Shown here in pieces: positions 26,527 through 35,179 of a stretch of DNA of 57,213 nucleotides. The DNA comes from Methanomicrobiales archaeon (lineage in GTDB: Archaea; Halobacteriota; Methanomicrobia; Methanomicrobiales; Methanospirillaceae), in assembly GCA_025350045.1 (NCBI GenBank), contig JANXYM010000095.1, positions 1 through 57,213 on the forward strand, given 5' to 3'. The notes under the pieces are model-generated. The model was given only the letters and a program-made list of their open reading frames with translations. It did no database searches and was not told where the DNA came from. Numbering within the stretch: position 1 is the stretch's first letter; each line of letters starts with the position of its first letter. A program made the position numbers and the translations under genes.

Positions 26527-27849
26527 TTATATCTTGAGCAACTTCTTAAGAACGCGCTCTTTTTTCTTAATAGCAGCTTCTGCTGCATGCAGCACTCCTT
26601 CTTTCATTGCCTCAAAGTTACGTGAATCTTTGTCAACAACCTTTTTTACAGGAGTATAAGCGGATTCCCTGAATCTCGGAGTGAAATCGCACTCCTTTCC
26701 ATCCATAACAAGGACTGATTCCGGTTTTCCGGTTTCTACATAACCAACAGGATGCATCCTGACACCGGCTGTTTGTACTATCCGGCAGATTTCTGCAGCA
26801 GCATCGGGAGGAGCGACAATGAGAAGGGCATCGAGAGATACGCCAAGGTAGTCGATCTCAAGTTTCTCCAACATTTCCCTGACATGGGGTTCGACCAGTG
26901 TGGTTGTAGCTGACTCATCGATCACAATCCGGCAATCCGCTGTCTCTGCCATCTCGTATACATCGCCTCTCAATCCACCGTTCGTCACATCGGTCATGGC
27001 ATGAATGCGGGAGAAAATATCACTTTTCATCAGGGTTTCACAGGCCATAAGGAAGTTGAGATTGATGGTATGTTCCACAACTTCGGGAAATCCAGAATAT
27101 ATTGCTGCAGTTGCGATCGTCCCGCCACCTGCGCCTTCGGACATGAGGATCACATCGCCGGCTTTTGTTGCTTTGCGGGCAGTGAGATGCTCAGCAACCC
27201 CCACTGCACCCACACAGCCGGTCAACCGGCTCCCCAGAACCATATCTCCGCCAATTCTTAATGTTGATCCGGTGACCAGTGGTACATTCATCGCTTCACC
27301 CACGGTCGTGATTCCCGCAGTATAATCAAAAATTTTTGCTACGTCACCATCATCGGCCACATGGATATCGGAAAAGAGCATGACAGGTTTTGCACCCATG
27401 ACATAGGTATCGCGGAGTGTTGCCCGGGTAACATGAAATCCTGCAAGGAACGGGTAATCGGAAAGACGGGAGTGCATGCCGTCAACAGTACAGATGATAT
27501 ATTTCCCCTCGGCACAAACAGCACCTGCATCATCCATCTCATCCACACCTACTGATGCCGATGTTTTCCCGATGATCCGGGCGATCTGACGGTGAGCAAA
27601 AAAGTCGCCCTGTCCCCGTGATCCTACACCGAACTCGCCCATTTTTACCTGAGCAGGTTCGAATTCAAAAAAATCTCCTTTCAACCCGAGGGTGTTTTTG
27701 ACTTCATCTATCACAGCCTGCGAAAATACATCTGCATACGATCGCTTCACATCTTTTATTTCAAGAATCCGATCGGTAAGATTTTTTTGTAAGGTTTTTT
27801 CATCCGCACAGCCGGAAATTCTTCTGCGGACATACTCCTCAACATCCAT
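26527..27849 (-). CDS. AIR synthase-related (PurM-fold) protein
   Basis: A 440-residue PurM-superfamily protein of the group that includes HypE, SelD and PurM (COG1973-like). The ATP-binding glycine-rich start GEFGVGSRGQGDFFAHRQIARIIG and the metal/ATP loop VGVDEMDDAGAV are visible. Typical family blocks RDTYVMGAKPVMLFSD, LTGCVGAVGVAEH, AMTDVTNGGLRGDVYEMAE and the C-terminal GVSLDALLIV follow. An about 75-residue N-terminal region precedes the fold. ATG 27849 was preferred to an upstream start at 27930. The exact reaction is unknown; a methanogen-specific kinase or amidine-forming step is possible. Confidence 0.78.
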   Translation of the reverse strand: MDVEEYVRRRISGCADEKTLQKNLTDRILEIKDVKRSYADVFSQAVIDEVKNTLGLKGDFFEFEPAQVKMGEFGVGSRGQGDFFAHRQIARIIGKTSASVGVDEMDDAGAVCAEGKYIICTVDGMHSRLSDYPFLAGFHVTRATLRDTYVMGAKPVMLFSDIHVADDGDVAKIFDYTAGITTVGEAMNVPLVTGSTLRIGGDMVLGSRLTGCVGAVGVAEHLTARKATKAGDVILMSEGAGGGTIATAAIYSGFPEVVEHTINLNFLMACETLMKSDIFSRIHAMTDVTNGGLRGDVYEMAETADCRIVIDESATTTLVEPHVREMLEKLEIDYLGVSLDALLIVAPPDAAAEICRIVQTAGVRMHPVGYVETGKPESVLVMDGKECDFTPRFRESAYTPVKKVVDKDSRNFEAMKEGVLHAAEAAIKKKERVLKKLLKI

Positions 27850-28060
27850 ACTCTTCTGTTCGTGCGAGATGCATAAAAATGCGGAGCATAATCCCAGAAT
27901 CAAAGATCCCTCAGACTCTCCGGAGTGCATAAAAAACCCAACATTTACCAGGGGATTTCCCCACTACCCTTTGGACAACCAGTAAAAATTTCCCGCCAAT
28001 GATGGTTGACCCGGTAATAGCCCCGGCTGTTTAGTTTGGAAAAAAAGATTAAATGAAAAA

Positions 28061-29026
28061 TTACCTGAGGAGGACCCCATACACATCGGAAAAACATCTG
28101 AGTGCATCGTCGAACTTCCCGCTTTTTAGCAATTTAAGGCCCTTCACTACTCCGCTACGGACATCTTTTGCATCGAGATAATACGCCCGGTCAAATGCAC
28201 GCGCCGACTCATCCAGTTTACCCAGCATGAAGCACGAATTGCTCATCACAACCCAGGCGTCAGCAATAGTTGAATCAATTTCAAGTGCTTTCTCGAGACA
28301 TCGTATCGCGTCTTCATGCCGGGACAGCATACTGAGAGAGAGACCTTTCCGGTAGAGGGCTTTGGCATTATTAGGATCAATGGTCAGGGCACGATCCAGC
28401 ACTTCAATTGCTTCCCGGTACTGTTTAAGGTGAATGAGGGCCATTCCCTTTTTCACGAGTGCCGACTGGAAAAACGGATAAATTTTAAGGGCACGATCGT
28501 AGCAGATGATCTCTTCTTCATACCATCTCAGTTTTCCATAGGCAAATCCTTTGTTCACCCATGCGGAAAGATAACGGGGCCTGAGTTCAATGGCTCTATC
28601 ACAACACCGGACCTCCGCTTCAAACTTACCCAGCATTCCCAGAGCGACACCCTTGTTGTTCCAGGCGACCGCATTCTCCGGATCAATTGAAAGCGCTTCT
28701 TCACAGCATTTGATCTTTTCCTGAAACCGGTCGAGCATACCCCAGGCAAATGCTTTGTTGTTCCAGGCATCAACGCAACGTGGGTCCAGAGAGATCGCTT
28801 TTTCACAGCAGCCGATCTCTTCTTCGTACCGTCCCAGTTTTCCCAAGGCAAAACCCCTGCCTACCCAAGCAAGCGCAAGTGTCGGGTCAGCAGTAAGTGC
28901 CAGAGAAAATGAGTCAAGTGCCTCCGCATGTTGCCCCTCACGCCCCAGTGCAAGTCCTTCAAGATAGAATACCCGGCCTTTTTGCCGGGAGTCGGTTGTC
29001 GGGGAAGCGTCAGGCAGTGTGGACAT
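28061..29026 (-). CDS. TPR repeat protein
   Basis: A 321-residue protein made almost entirely of about eight or nine tetratricopeptide repeats, each with the pattern W-x-NKG-x-A-x-G-L-x-x-x-E-E-x-x-CC-x-A-L. It has no signal peptide and no transmembrane segment, so it is probably cytosolic and acts as a binding scaffold. The many GMLG/GKL-type turns and paired cysteines at repeat ends are striking but common in methanogen TPR proteins. The partner is unknown. Confidence 0.8.
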   Translation of the reverse strand: MSTLPDASPTTDSRQKGRVFYLEGLALGREGQHAEALDSFSLALTADPTLALAWVGRGFALGKLGRYEEEIGCCEKAISLDPRCVDAWNNKAFAWGMLDRFQEKIKCCEEALSIDPENAVAWNNKGVALGMLGKFEAEVRCCDRAIELRPRYLSAWVNKGFAYGKLRWYEEEIICYDRALKIYPFFQSALVKKGMALIHLKQYREAIEVLDRALTIDPNNAKALYRKGLSLSMLSRHEDAIRCLEKALEIDSTIADAWVVMSNSCFMLGKLDESARAFDRAYYLDAKDVRSGVVKGLKLLKSGKFDDALRCFSDVYGVLLR

Positions 29027-29230
29027 GGAATGGCATTCCTTATAGGATGACGGTAATCCTGTGGAAATGCTTAGTGCCGGAGATATTTATGTTCACGGTT
29101 ATTTCTCATCCGGATACAATCCTGAGATATTTGGGTTTTTTTTATTCAACCGATTTCCCTGAGTATTTGGATCGCATCTCTGGAATAAAAATTCAAAAGC
29201 AATATATTGTTGTACATTTTATATCTTGTG

Positions 29231-29749
29231 TTGTCATCTAATCCCGGGCATAATGATGCATCATCACCCGTAATGGGCATCATCCTGATGCTAGTGATCA
29301 CGATAATTCTTGCAGGCGTACTCCTCGCCATGTTACTGATGTTCCAGGTAGCATTGCAGGATACCGATGCACCGGAAATATTCAAGATCACGACAATCAG
29401 GCATGTGGATGAATATGGGGTGCTGAATTATGACAGTCGTATGGTCCTGGTACATACGGGCACGATAGCATACGAGAACCGGAAGCTCATGGCAAAGATT
29501 ATAAAAAATGATGTGCCGCTCAATTTTGTGATTGCTACCTTAAACGGTAATGATTACATTAACCATGCCCATACCACGGGTATCCACATCATTGGCGGGC
29601 CCGGTTGCTCAGGGAACTTCTGGACGCCCGGGGAGATGACGTATATCGAATTTTCCCACGGGACATTCCACCCGGGAGACCGCGTGACATTTGAAGTGTA
29701 TGATAATACAACAAAACAGATCATCTCACGCCATATCTACCGCGCATAA
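29231..29749 (+). CDS. Type IV pilin-like (archaeal pilin N-terminal domain) protein
   Basis: The N-terminus shows SSNPGHNDASSPVMGIILMLVITIILAGVLLAML. This is the archaeal pilin signature: a short polar leader, the SPVxG processing region and a 20-residue hydrophobic helix. The rest is a beta-rich soluble domain that probably faces outside. No ATG lies at the expected place. A TTG at 29231 or GTG at 29228 gives the best leader length; earlier TTGs at 29207/29210 are also in frame. A TATA-like AATATATT near 29200 would fit a leaderless start. The stop at 29747-29749 is clear. Confidence 0.68.
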   Translation: MSSNPGHNDASSPVMGIILMLVITIILAGVLLAMLLMFQVALQDTDAPEIFKITTIRHVDEYGVLNYDSRMVLVHTGTIAYENRKLMAKIIKNDVPLNFVIATLNGNDYINHAHTTGIHIIGGPGCSGNFWTPGEMTYIEFSHGTFHPGDRVTFEVYDNTTKQIISRHIYRA

Positions 29750-29779
29750 AATGAAGAGAAAAAGAGAAGTAATATCGGT

Positions 29780-29971
29780 TCAGTCATCCAGTCGCTTGAA
29801 CACGCCTCTTTTTACCTTAAGAATTTTGCACTCGGGACATCGCCAGGTATCAGGTACATCTTTCCATGCTGTTCCGCAAGCAACACCATTTTTTGGATCT
29901 CCCTTTACCGGGTCAAATATATAGTGACATTCCAAGCATACCCAACGCTCATTTTTTATTTCCTGTGTCAT
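29780..29971 (-). CDS. Rubredoxin
   Basis: A 63-residue rubredoxin. It binds one iron through two cysteine pairs: WVCLECHYIF (CxxC, residues 12-15) and WRCPECK (CxxC, near 45-48). The typical core DP..GDP..G...GTAW.DVPD.W lies between. It probably serves electron transfer to an oxygen- or peroxide-reducing enzyme. GAGGAG upstream of ATG 29971 is a likely ribosome-binding site. Confidence 0.88.
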   Translation of the reverse strand: MTQEIKNERWVCLECHYIFDPVKGDPKNGVACGTAWKDVPDTWRCPECKILKVKRGVFKRLDD

Positions 29972-29977
29972 ATCAGT

Positions 29978-30636
29978 TCAACTCCTCGTTACCGGTTCTG
30001 TATTCTCATTTTTACGTGAATATTTATGAATACTATCCTCTGGGCAATCTGTCCTCTCTGGGGGAGACTGAGGATTGACAGATCCAGGATTTGCCAGATG
30101 GCGTGAGCAGAGCCGCGCCACACGAAGAGGTTCGGGAATCTTTCCCTCAAGGGTGAAATCATTGCATAATTGTCCTGCATCCGCCCTGCTTAAGTCCCCA
30201 GCTTCGCAGGAAGAGGGTCTGGTGTGTGAAGAACGACCGGTATACGCTCGCCCAGTCTGCGGTACGCGATGACTCTTTCCTCATCCCCGGGGAAATGATA
30301 CCTGATATCTGCTTCGAGTCCGTCAGAGTCTTCATACGAGATACAGATCACCGGTAATCCGGTTTCCCCGTAAATCTGTGCAGGATTTATCACATTGAAC
30401 CAGGCAATAACACAGCCAGAGAGCATAACCACATTGATATCACTCGGTTAAGTCTCCTCACCATATCAATGATACTAACGGTCGAATCCATTCCTCCGAC
30501 CGTCACATTACCAAACGCAAAGCCGGTCAATACGGAGATCCTTTCGCATTACCACTCCTGCTATCGTGGAGCAGGTTCGGCCGGAATAGCTTTCTGCAAT
30601 ACCCAATGCGCGCAGCCCTTTTTTTGGGATGTGCAT
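29978..30636 (-). pseudogene. DUF99 family pseudogene, three frameshifts
   Basis: A DUF99 gene can be traced in pieces. It starts at ATG 30636 (MHIPKKGLRALGIAESYSG) and goes through STIAGVVMRKDLRID. An extra base near 30525 is needed to continue into GFAFGNVTVGGMDSTVSIID. A missing base near 30445 is needed to reach NVVMLSGCVIAWFNV, ICISYEDSDG and RRLGERIPVVLHT. A third shift near 30220 leads to FTLEGKIPEPLRVARL, the normal C-terminal block, followed by an extra tail to TGA 29978-29980. Every domain block is present, so the gene decayed recently or the sequence has errors. DUF99 function is not known with certainty. Confidence 0.82.
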
Positions 30637-30674
30637 AGAAGCACTTATGCCACTACATTAAAAATACTATACTA

Positions 30675-31595
30675 ATGAAATTCAACAAAGACGAGGTCTG
30701 CATATTAATTCCCACGTTGAATGAAGGGACAACGATTGGCACTATCGTGCGGGAGTTTACGGCGCTCGGATATACCCATATTCTGGTCATTGATGGTAAG
30801 AGTACAGATACTACAGTTAAAAGTGCCCGTGAAGCCGGCGCAACGATCCGCACACAATCCGGCAAGGGAAAAGGAAATGCGATCATCGAGGCTTTTGAGG
30901 TTATCGAGCAGCCCTATATCCTCATGCTTGACGGGGATGGCACCTATTCTGCTAAAGATGCAGAGAAGATGCTCACCCCCTTATTCCTGGGATTTGATCA
31001 GGTTATCGGCGATCGCCTTATCAATGCTGAAGAGGGATCATTCTCCCATCTCAATCTCTTTGGAAATCATATGCTCAATCTTCTCTTCAAGGTTGCCCAC
31101 AGCCGTGACCTGCATGATATCCTGTCAGGGTACCGCGCTTTTACCAAACTTGCCATTCTGCAGATGCACTTAAAAGAGAAAGGGTTTGAGATTGAGACTG
31201 AGATCTCTGTTGAATCGGTCAGAAACGGCCAACGGATCATGGTAGTGCCGATAAAATATTCCAGCCGCCCGGGCACTGCCACAAAACTCTCGCCATTCCA
31301 TGATGGCATCAAGATTGTCAGCACCATATACCGGCTTGCACGGGTGAACAACCCTATGTTCTATTTCGGTATGATGGGCGCATTCACTTCCCTTCTTGGC
31401 ATACTCATCGGGATCTTTGTTGTGCTCGAATGGATGCGAAACATCGAACATATCCCGCTCACTATTCTGACGGTACTTCTTATTGTGGTGGGTATTGAGA
31501 TCTTCATGTTCGGAATGATCAGCGATATGCTCTTGATCTTTCACCGGGAGATCATACGGGAAATTCAGCTCCTTCAGCCACCAAAGCATCCATAG
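30675..31595 (+). CDS. Glycosyltransferase family 2, AglJ/dolichol-phosphate type
   Basis: A membrane GT2 enzyme resembling AglJ, which adds the first sugar to dolichol phosphate in archaeal N-glycosylation. GT2 motifs are ILIPTLNEGTTIG, VIDGKSTDTT, MLDGDGTYS (DxD region) and LSGYRAF. Two C-terminal transmembrane helices (about residues 236-255 and 268-290) anchor it, with IREIQLLQPP at the end. ATG 30675 is close to an AT-rich promoter region. It may contribute sugars to surface glycans, as the island at 40-49 kb probably does. Confidence 0.8.
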   Translation: MKFNKDEVCILIPTLNEGTTIGTIVREFTALGYTHILVIDGKSTDTTVKSAREAGATIRTQSGKGKGNAIIEAFEVIEQPYILMLDGDGTYSAKDAEKMLTPLFLGFDQVIGDRLINAEEGSFSHLNLFGNHMLNLLFKVAHSRDLHDILSGYRAFTKLAILQMHLKEKGFEIETEISVESVRNGQRIMVVPIKYSSRPGTATKLSPFHDGIKIVSTIYRLARVNNPMFYFGMMGAFTSLLGILIGIFVVLEWMRNIEHIPLTILTVLLIVVGIEIFMFGMISDMLLIFHREIIREIQLLQPPKHP

Positions 31596-31604
31596 TTTTT
31601 TTTT
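31596..31604 (+). terminator. Poly-T run after the glycosyltransferase gene
   Basis: A nine-T run directly after the glycosyltransferase stop, between two convergent genes, fits an archaeal terminator. Confidence 0.45.
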
Positions 31605-31620
31605 AAAAGATAAATAAATT

Positions 31621-32154
31621 TTAAAGAAACTGCCTTTTCAGCGCAAGCACCCGACAGGAATGCTCGGCAAGCGAGGTGAACACATATGCTTCATCGAGCG
31701 TTGCACCAGCAGCAAACGTCCCGTGTCCCCGGGCAATCACCAGTTTCGAACGGGAGAGGGCAAGCGCAACATTAACGGCAACTTCCTGCGTGCCGGGTGC
31801 ACCCGTAACCACCGGAATGAGCGGGCAGAACATCTCACCTTCACTGTCTTCCGGTACAATCATGCCCATCACCAGCGAAGCGGCAACCGCGTACGGGGGG
31901 TGGGCGTGAACGATGGCTGCATGGTTTGTTCTGGAATACACTGCGCGATGGACCCGGTATTCACTCGAAGCTTCTTTTGGTGCATCCCCCGAAAAAGGGA
32001 CAAAAACCGGCTCGGTGGCTACGTCCAGACTGGTGCCTGTGCGCTTGATGAAAAAACCATCTTTAGTTCTCACACTCATATTGCCAAAGTTTCCTCCCAC
32101 AAGGTGTTCGGCAAACAACCTTTTTCCTATCCGTTCAAATTCACCAGAATACAT
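31621..32154 (-). CDS. Class II aldolase/adducin family protein (fuculose-phosphate aldolase-like)
   Basis: A zinc-dependent class II aldolase of 177 residues. The family blocks are VGGNFGNMSVR near the N-terminus, a metal pair in IVHAHPPYAVAAS, and a third His in VIARGHGTFAAG. A catalytic acid lies near SSEYRVHRAVY. In methanogens a fuculose-1-phosphate aldolase-like enzyme supplies lactaldehyde on the path to lactate for coenzyme F420; this may be that enzyme. It overlaps the EndoIII-like gene by 28 nt. Confidence 0.75.
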   Translation of the reverse strand: MYSGEFERIGKRLFAEHLVGGNFGNMSVRTKDGFFIKRTGTSLDVATEPVFVPFSGDAPKEASSEYRVHRAVYSRTNHAAIVHAHPPYAVAASLVMGMIVPEDSEGEMFCPLIPVVTGAPGTQEVAVNVALALSRSKLVIARGHGTFAAGATLDEAYVFTSLAEHSCRVLALKRQFL

Positions 32155-32762
32155 TCACTGCACCTCTTCTTCCCGCAGTACTCTTTGGCATATTCCACCA
32201 TATGAGCATGTGTCTGTCGGTAGAATTTCTGGTCAACAGGAAGTATCTGCTCAAACAGAGGTTTTAATTCCGTACGTTTTTCCTGTACGCCAGCACATCG
32301 CACGATTCTCTCGGTATACGCATCGATAACAAAACTGGTCCGCTGAAACCCAAAACAGAGGATGCAGTCGGCAGTTTCCTCGCCAATCCCTTTCACTCGG
32401 AGCAGGCCATCACGGAGTGTTCCTGTAGGGAATTGCCGCATCTCATCAACACTACCATAGGATTCCATCACATGGGTGGCAAGGGAGTGCAGGCGCTGTG
32501 CCTTGATCCGGAAAAAACCCGTACACCGGATTGCATCTTCAATATCCTGCTTTTTTGCAGAATGTAACGAATGCATCGAGGTCAATCCTTTCCACTGCAA
32601 CTGAAGCAGCGCCCGCTCGACATTCTCCCACCGGGTCTGCTGGGTGAGAATTGCACCAATCATCACTTCGTCGGTATCGCCCGGCCACCAGGCAATCTCG
32701 CCATAGTGGCCGGCAAGGGATAGGATAATCCGCCGCACCTTAACGGAACTGGATACCGACAT
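32127..32762 (-). CDS. Endonuclease III-like DNA glycosylase
   Basis: A 211-residue HhH-GPD DNA glycosylase. TQQTRWENV and the helix-hairpin-helix LLRVKGIGEETADCILCFGF are clear, with the catalytic aspartate in SFVIDAYTERI. The lysine that acts as nucleophile in bifunctional endonuclease III is replaced (IGEETAD, Glu at that place), so a monofunctional glycosylase like MagIII, acting on alkylated bases, is more likely. The C-terminal cysteines (YCGKKRCSEC) have atypical spacing for the usual 4Fe-4S loop. ATG 32762 lies inside the end of fno; a longer reading to 32846 is less family-like. Confidence 0.78.
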   Translation of the reverse strand: MSVSSSVKVRRIILSLAGHYGEIAWWPGDTDEVMIGAILTQQTRWENVERALLQLQWKGLTSMHSLHSAKKQDIEDAIRCTGFFRIKAQRLHSLATHVMESYGSVDEMRQFPTGTLRDGLLRVKGIGEETADCILCFGFQRTSFVIDAYTERIVRCAGVQEKRTELKPLFEQILPVDQKFYRQTHAHMVEYAKEYCGKKRCSECILVNLNG

Positions 32763-33390
32763 CTCGCATCTTGTTGTACCGGGCGATATTGAGCAGGAGC
32801 GGAGTAAGTGACTCCACCATGCAGGAGGCTGCAAGCGGACCCGCATCGAATGCCTGGAGTTTCGACACTTTGTTCACAATACCCATGACCTCATCTTTTG
32901 CATCCGCATCATCCCCGCAGACCGGCACGGAATACGAGAGTTCCTCATCAAGAGCCTTCCACTTGTTGGCGGCAATCGTATTGAAAGCCGTACAGATCTT
33001 CGCATCTTTAGGAAGAAGTCTCTTAATCATGAGTGCCGCAGATCCATCATCCGGGGGAACGCTGGTGAAAAAATCACGTTTTTCCATGGGATTGACGGGA
33101 CTTATCACGGTCTTTCCGTCAAATCCGTGAAGGGTTTCAAGAGTCGAGGCCAGATGTTTAAAGGGGATAGCAAGGATCACCACATCTGCATCATCGATGG
33201 CAGACTGGTTCGAAACACCCGTAAGTGAACATGTCAGTCCTCGCTTTTTCAGGGTTTCAGAACCCAGTTTACAGGTCAGTTCAGCCTTCTCTGTCTCCCG
33301 GGATCCGACAATCACCTCAAAGATCGGGGAAAGGCGCATCGCCATCCCCTCACCAATATCACCGGTTCCCCCGACAATCCCGATCTTCAC
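32740..33390 (-). CDS. F420H2:NADP oxidoreductase
   Basis: Moves hydride between coenzyme F420 and NADP(H). The 216-residue protein starts with VKIGIVGGTGDIGEGMAMR (NADP-binding Rossmann motif), followed by VGSRETEKAE, VVILAIPFKHLASTL, PVNPMEKRD and TAFNTIAANKWKAL. The last two are typical of the Fno family. The GTG at 33390 was chosen because GGTGG precedes it at good spacing and it follows the thioredoxin stop by one base; a start at 33423 would add unrelated residues. Confidence 0.87.
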   Translation of the reverse strand: MKIGIVGGTGDIGEGMAMRLSPIFEVIVGSRETEKAELTCKLGSETLKKRGLTCSLTGVSNQSAIDDADVVILAIPFKHLASTLETLHGFDGKTVISPVNPMEKRDFFTSVPPDDGSAALMIKRLLPKDAKICTAFNTIAANKWKALDEELSYSVPVCGDDADAKDEVMGIVNKVSKLQAFDAGPLAASCMVESLTPLLLNIARYNKMRDVGIQFR

Positions 33391-33391
33391 G

Positions 33392-33664
33392 CTATTCCAC
33401 CAGGGGTCTGAGGTATTTTTCAAGCGCAGACAGGTCCGTCACACCTTCCAGGGACTGCATAATCTTTCCGTCTTTTTCAATAATAAGAGTCGGGACAACG
33501 CGAATCCCGTATTTCTCGGCAAGATCCATATGCTGGTCGATATCAATTTTCTTGATTTCGACCTTATCTCCCATCTTTTTTGCAAGTTCTTCAAGTATGG
33601 GCGTCTGCATCTTGCAGGGACCGCACCATGTGGCAAAAAAATCAAACAACACTGGTTTGCTCAT
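33392..33664 (-). CDS. Thioredoxin
   Basis: A 90-residue thioredoxin fold with the redox motif ATWCGPCKMQ (CGPC) near residue 13, DIDQHMDLAEKYGIRVVPTLII with the cis-proline, and a C-terminal helix. It reduces protein disulfides with electrons from a thioredoxin reductase. It is followed by fno with one base between, so the two are co-transcribed; an F420/NADP-linked redox role is possible. Confidence 0.9.
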   Translation of the reverse strand: MSKPVLFDFFATWCGPCKMQTPILEELAKKMGDKVEIKKIDIDQHMDLAEKYGIRVVPTLIIEKDGKIMQSLEGVTDLSALEKYLRPLVE

Positions 33665-33718
33665 TTATACATACCCGGAAGAGTAGTCGATTAAAAAAAA
33701 GATAAATCTATGGTATTG

Positions 33719-35179
33719 TTACTTGGAGAGGATCTGCATGATGATCTTGCCATATGCCGGCCGGGTAACCAGTACTCCGACAAGCACACCGAGGATGGTG
33801 ATGATGGCAAATCCCTTAAGCGTGGAGAGATCCATCAGCGCAAGGGGCAGCATTGCGATCACTACGGTTGCTGCGGCAACAACGATGATCCCCAAAGCCC
33901 GGGAAAGTCTCTTTAAGTAGAGATTCGGTGAAGGGACCTTTCCTTCATGCAGGATCTCATCGGTAATAACGACCAGTTGATCGATTCCTGTACCAACCAC
34001 GGCAATGAGACCGGCGATGGTGGGAAGATCGAGCTGGAATTTGATGAGACTGATAATTCCCAGAAGGATGACGATCTCGGAGGCATTGATCAGCACCATG
34101 GGTAACACGATACTTGGTTCCCGGTACCGGAAGTAGATGACAAGACCTACGGTGATAAGAGCAAAGATACCCGCAAGCAGGGCCATGGTCTTATACCGTT
34201 CACCTAAGGGTGCTGATACTCCCCCGGAACCGGCAATACTCACATCAACGGGAAGAGCACCTGCCCTCAGGTGGATCTCAAGATTTGTTGCCTGCGTGGT
34301 ACCGGCTTTTCCCGAACCGGTTGAAGCGTAGAGCTGCCGGATATTTTCAGCCTGTAGTTTGCCGGCAAGATCCTGGGACAAAGGTGCTGAGTACACGGTG
34401 TTGTTATCCAGTAGCATGACAAGGTTGTGCTTTTCAGGATCTGTTGTTGCGCCATATTTTATTGCCCCGTTCCGGAATGCAGCTGCCCCGGCCTCACTGA
34501 GCGTAAACCCAACACCCCAGCGGTCGCTTCCCGCGGGTTCCTGGGAGGGATTCTGGACACTGGTGATGGCATCGCCAAACAGTACATGTTCACTCTCGTT
34601 TCCAGCGGTCTGGACACGGATCTCGAATTTGCCCTGCTTACCCATGATGTCCTGTGCCTGTTTCATATCCACGCCGGCAAGTTCGACCCGGATGTACCGC
34701 GCAATATTATTCATGCCGGTCAGGGTGTTGACCTTTGCATCCTTTGTCCCGAGAGTGTTGATCTTGTTTTCAAGAATACGCTTGACATCTTCAGCAGTTG
34801 CCTTTGAGACACCCTGCTGGTACGTGGTTATTTTGCCGCCCGCTGCGGTAAATACCGGCTCGAGATCGGCCTGGGAATAATATTTGCGAATTTCCAGGTG
34901 TGTGGCATCGACAAGGATCACTTCAGTATCCAGTTTCTCGGAGAGGTTCGCAATAAATTCACCGACAGGGCGATCCGAGGTGAACCCGACAACCTCCGCG
35001 CGGAATTCCAGCTGCAACCACGATCCCTGCTGAAGATCCAGGCCATACTGGAGATTTGAGGCCATATTTCCCTGCTGATCGATATGAGGGAATATTGCAA
35101 CTACTGAAAGGAAGATAAGGATGATGAGCGCGGCAACTCTCCAGTCAGAGACCAGTGCTTTTAATTCAGGCCCGTTCAT
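33719..35179 (-). CDS. secD: Preprotein translocase subunit SecD
   Basis: Part of the SecDF complex that assists protein export with proton motive force. It is 486 residues. A single N-terminal transmembrane helix (WRVAALIILIFLSVVAIFP) is followed by the large extracellular P1 domain. The C-terminal part has five membrane helices, including the loop VGTGIDQLVVITDEILHEG. ATG 35179 follows a strong GGAGGTGG ribosome-binding site and overlaps the secF stop (ATGA). The order secF-secD matches several euryarchaea. Confidence 0.92.
   Translation of the reverse strand: MNGPELKALVSDWRVAALIILIFLSVVAIFPHIDQQGNMASNLQYGLDLQQGSWLQLEFRAEVVGFTSDRPVGEFIANLSEKLDTEVILVDATHLEIRKYYSQADLEPVFTAAGGKITTYQQGVSKATAEDVKRILENKINTLGTKDAKVNTLTGMNNIARYIRVELAGVDMKQAQDIMGKQGKFEIRVQTAGNESEHVLFGDAITSVQNPSQEPAGSDRWGVGFTLSEAGAAAFRNGAIKYGATTDPEKHNLVMLLDNNTVYSAPLSQDLAGKLQAENIRQLYASTGSGKAGTTQATNLEIHLRAGALPVDVSIAGSGGVSAPLGERYKTMALLAGIFALITVGLVIYFRYREPSIVLPMVLINASEIVILLGIISLIKFQLDLPTIAGLIAVVGTGIDQLVVITDEILHEGKVPSPNLYLKRLSRALGIIVVAAATVVIAMLPLALMDLSTLKGFAIITILGVLVGVLVTRPAYGKIIMQILSK

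Noticed and set aside
29989-30180. 63-residue minus-strand open frame
   Set aside because: It is an out-of-frame reading of the DUF99 pseudogene's last part.
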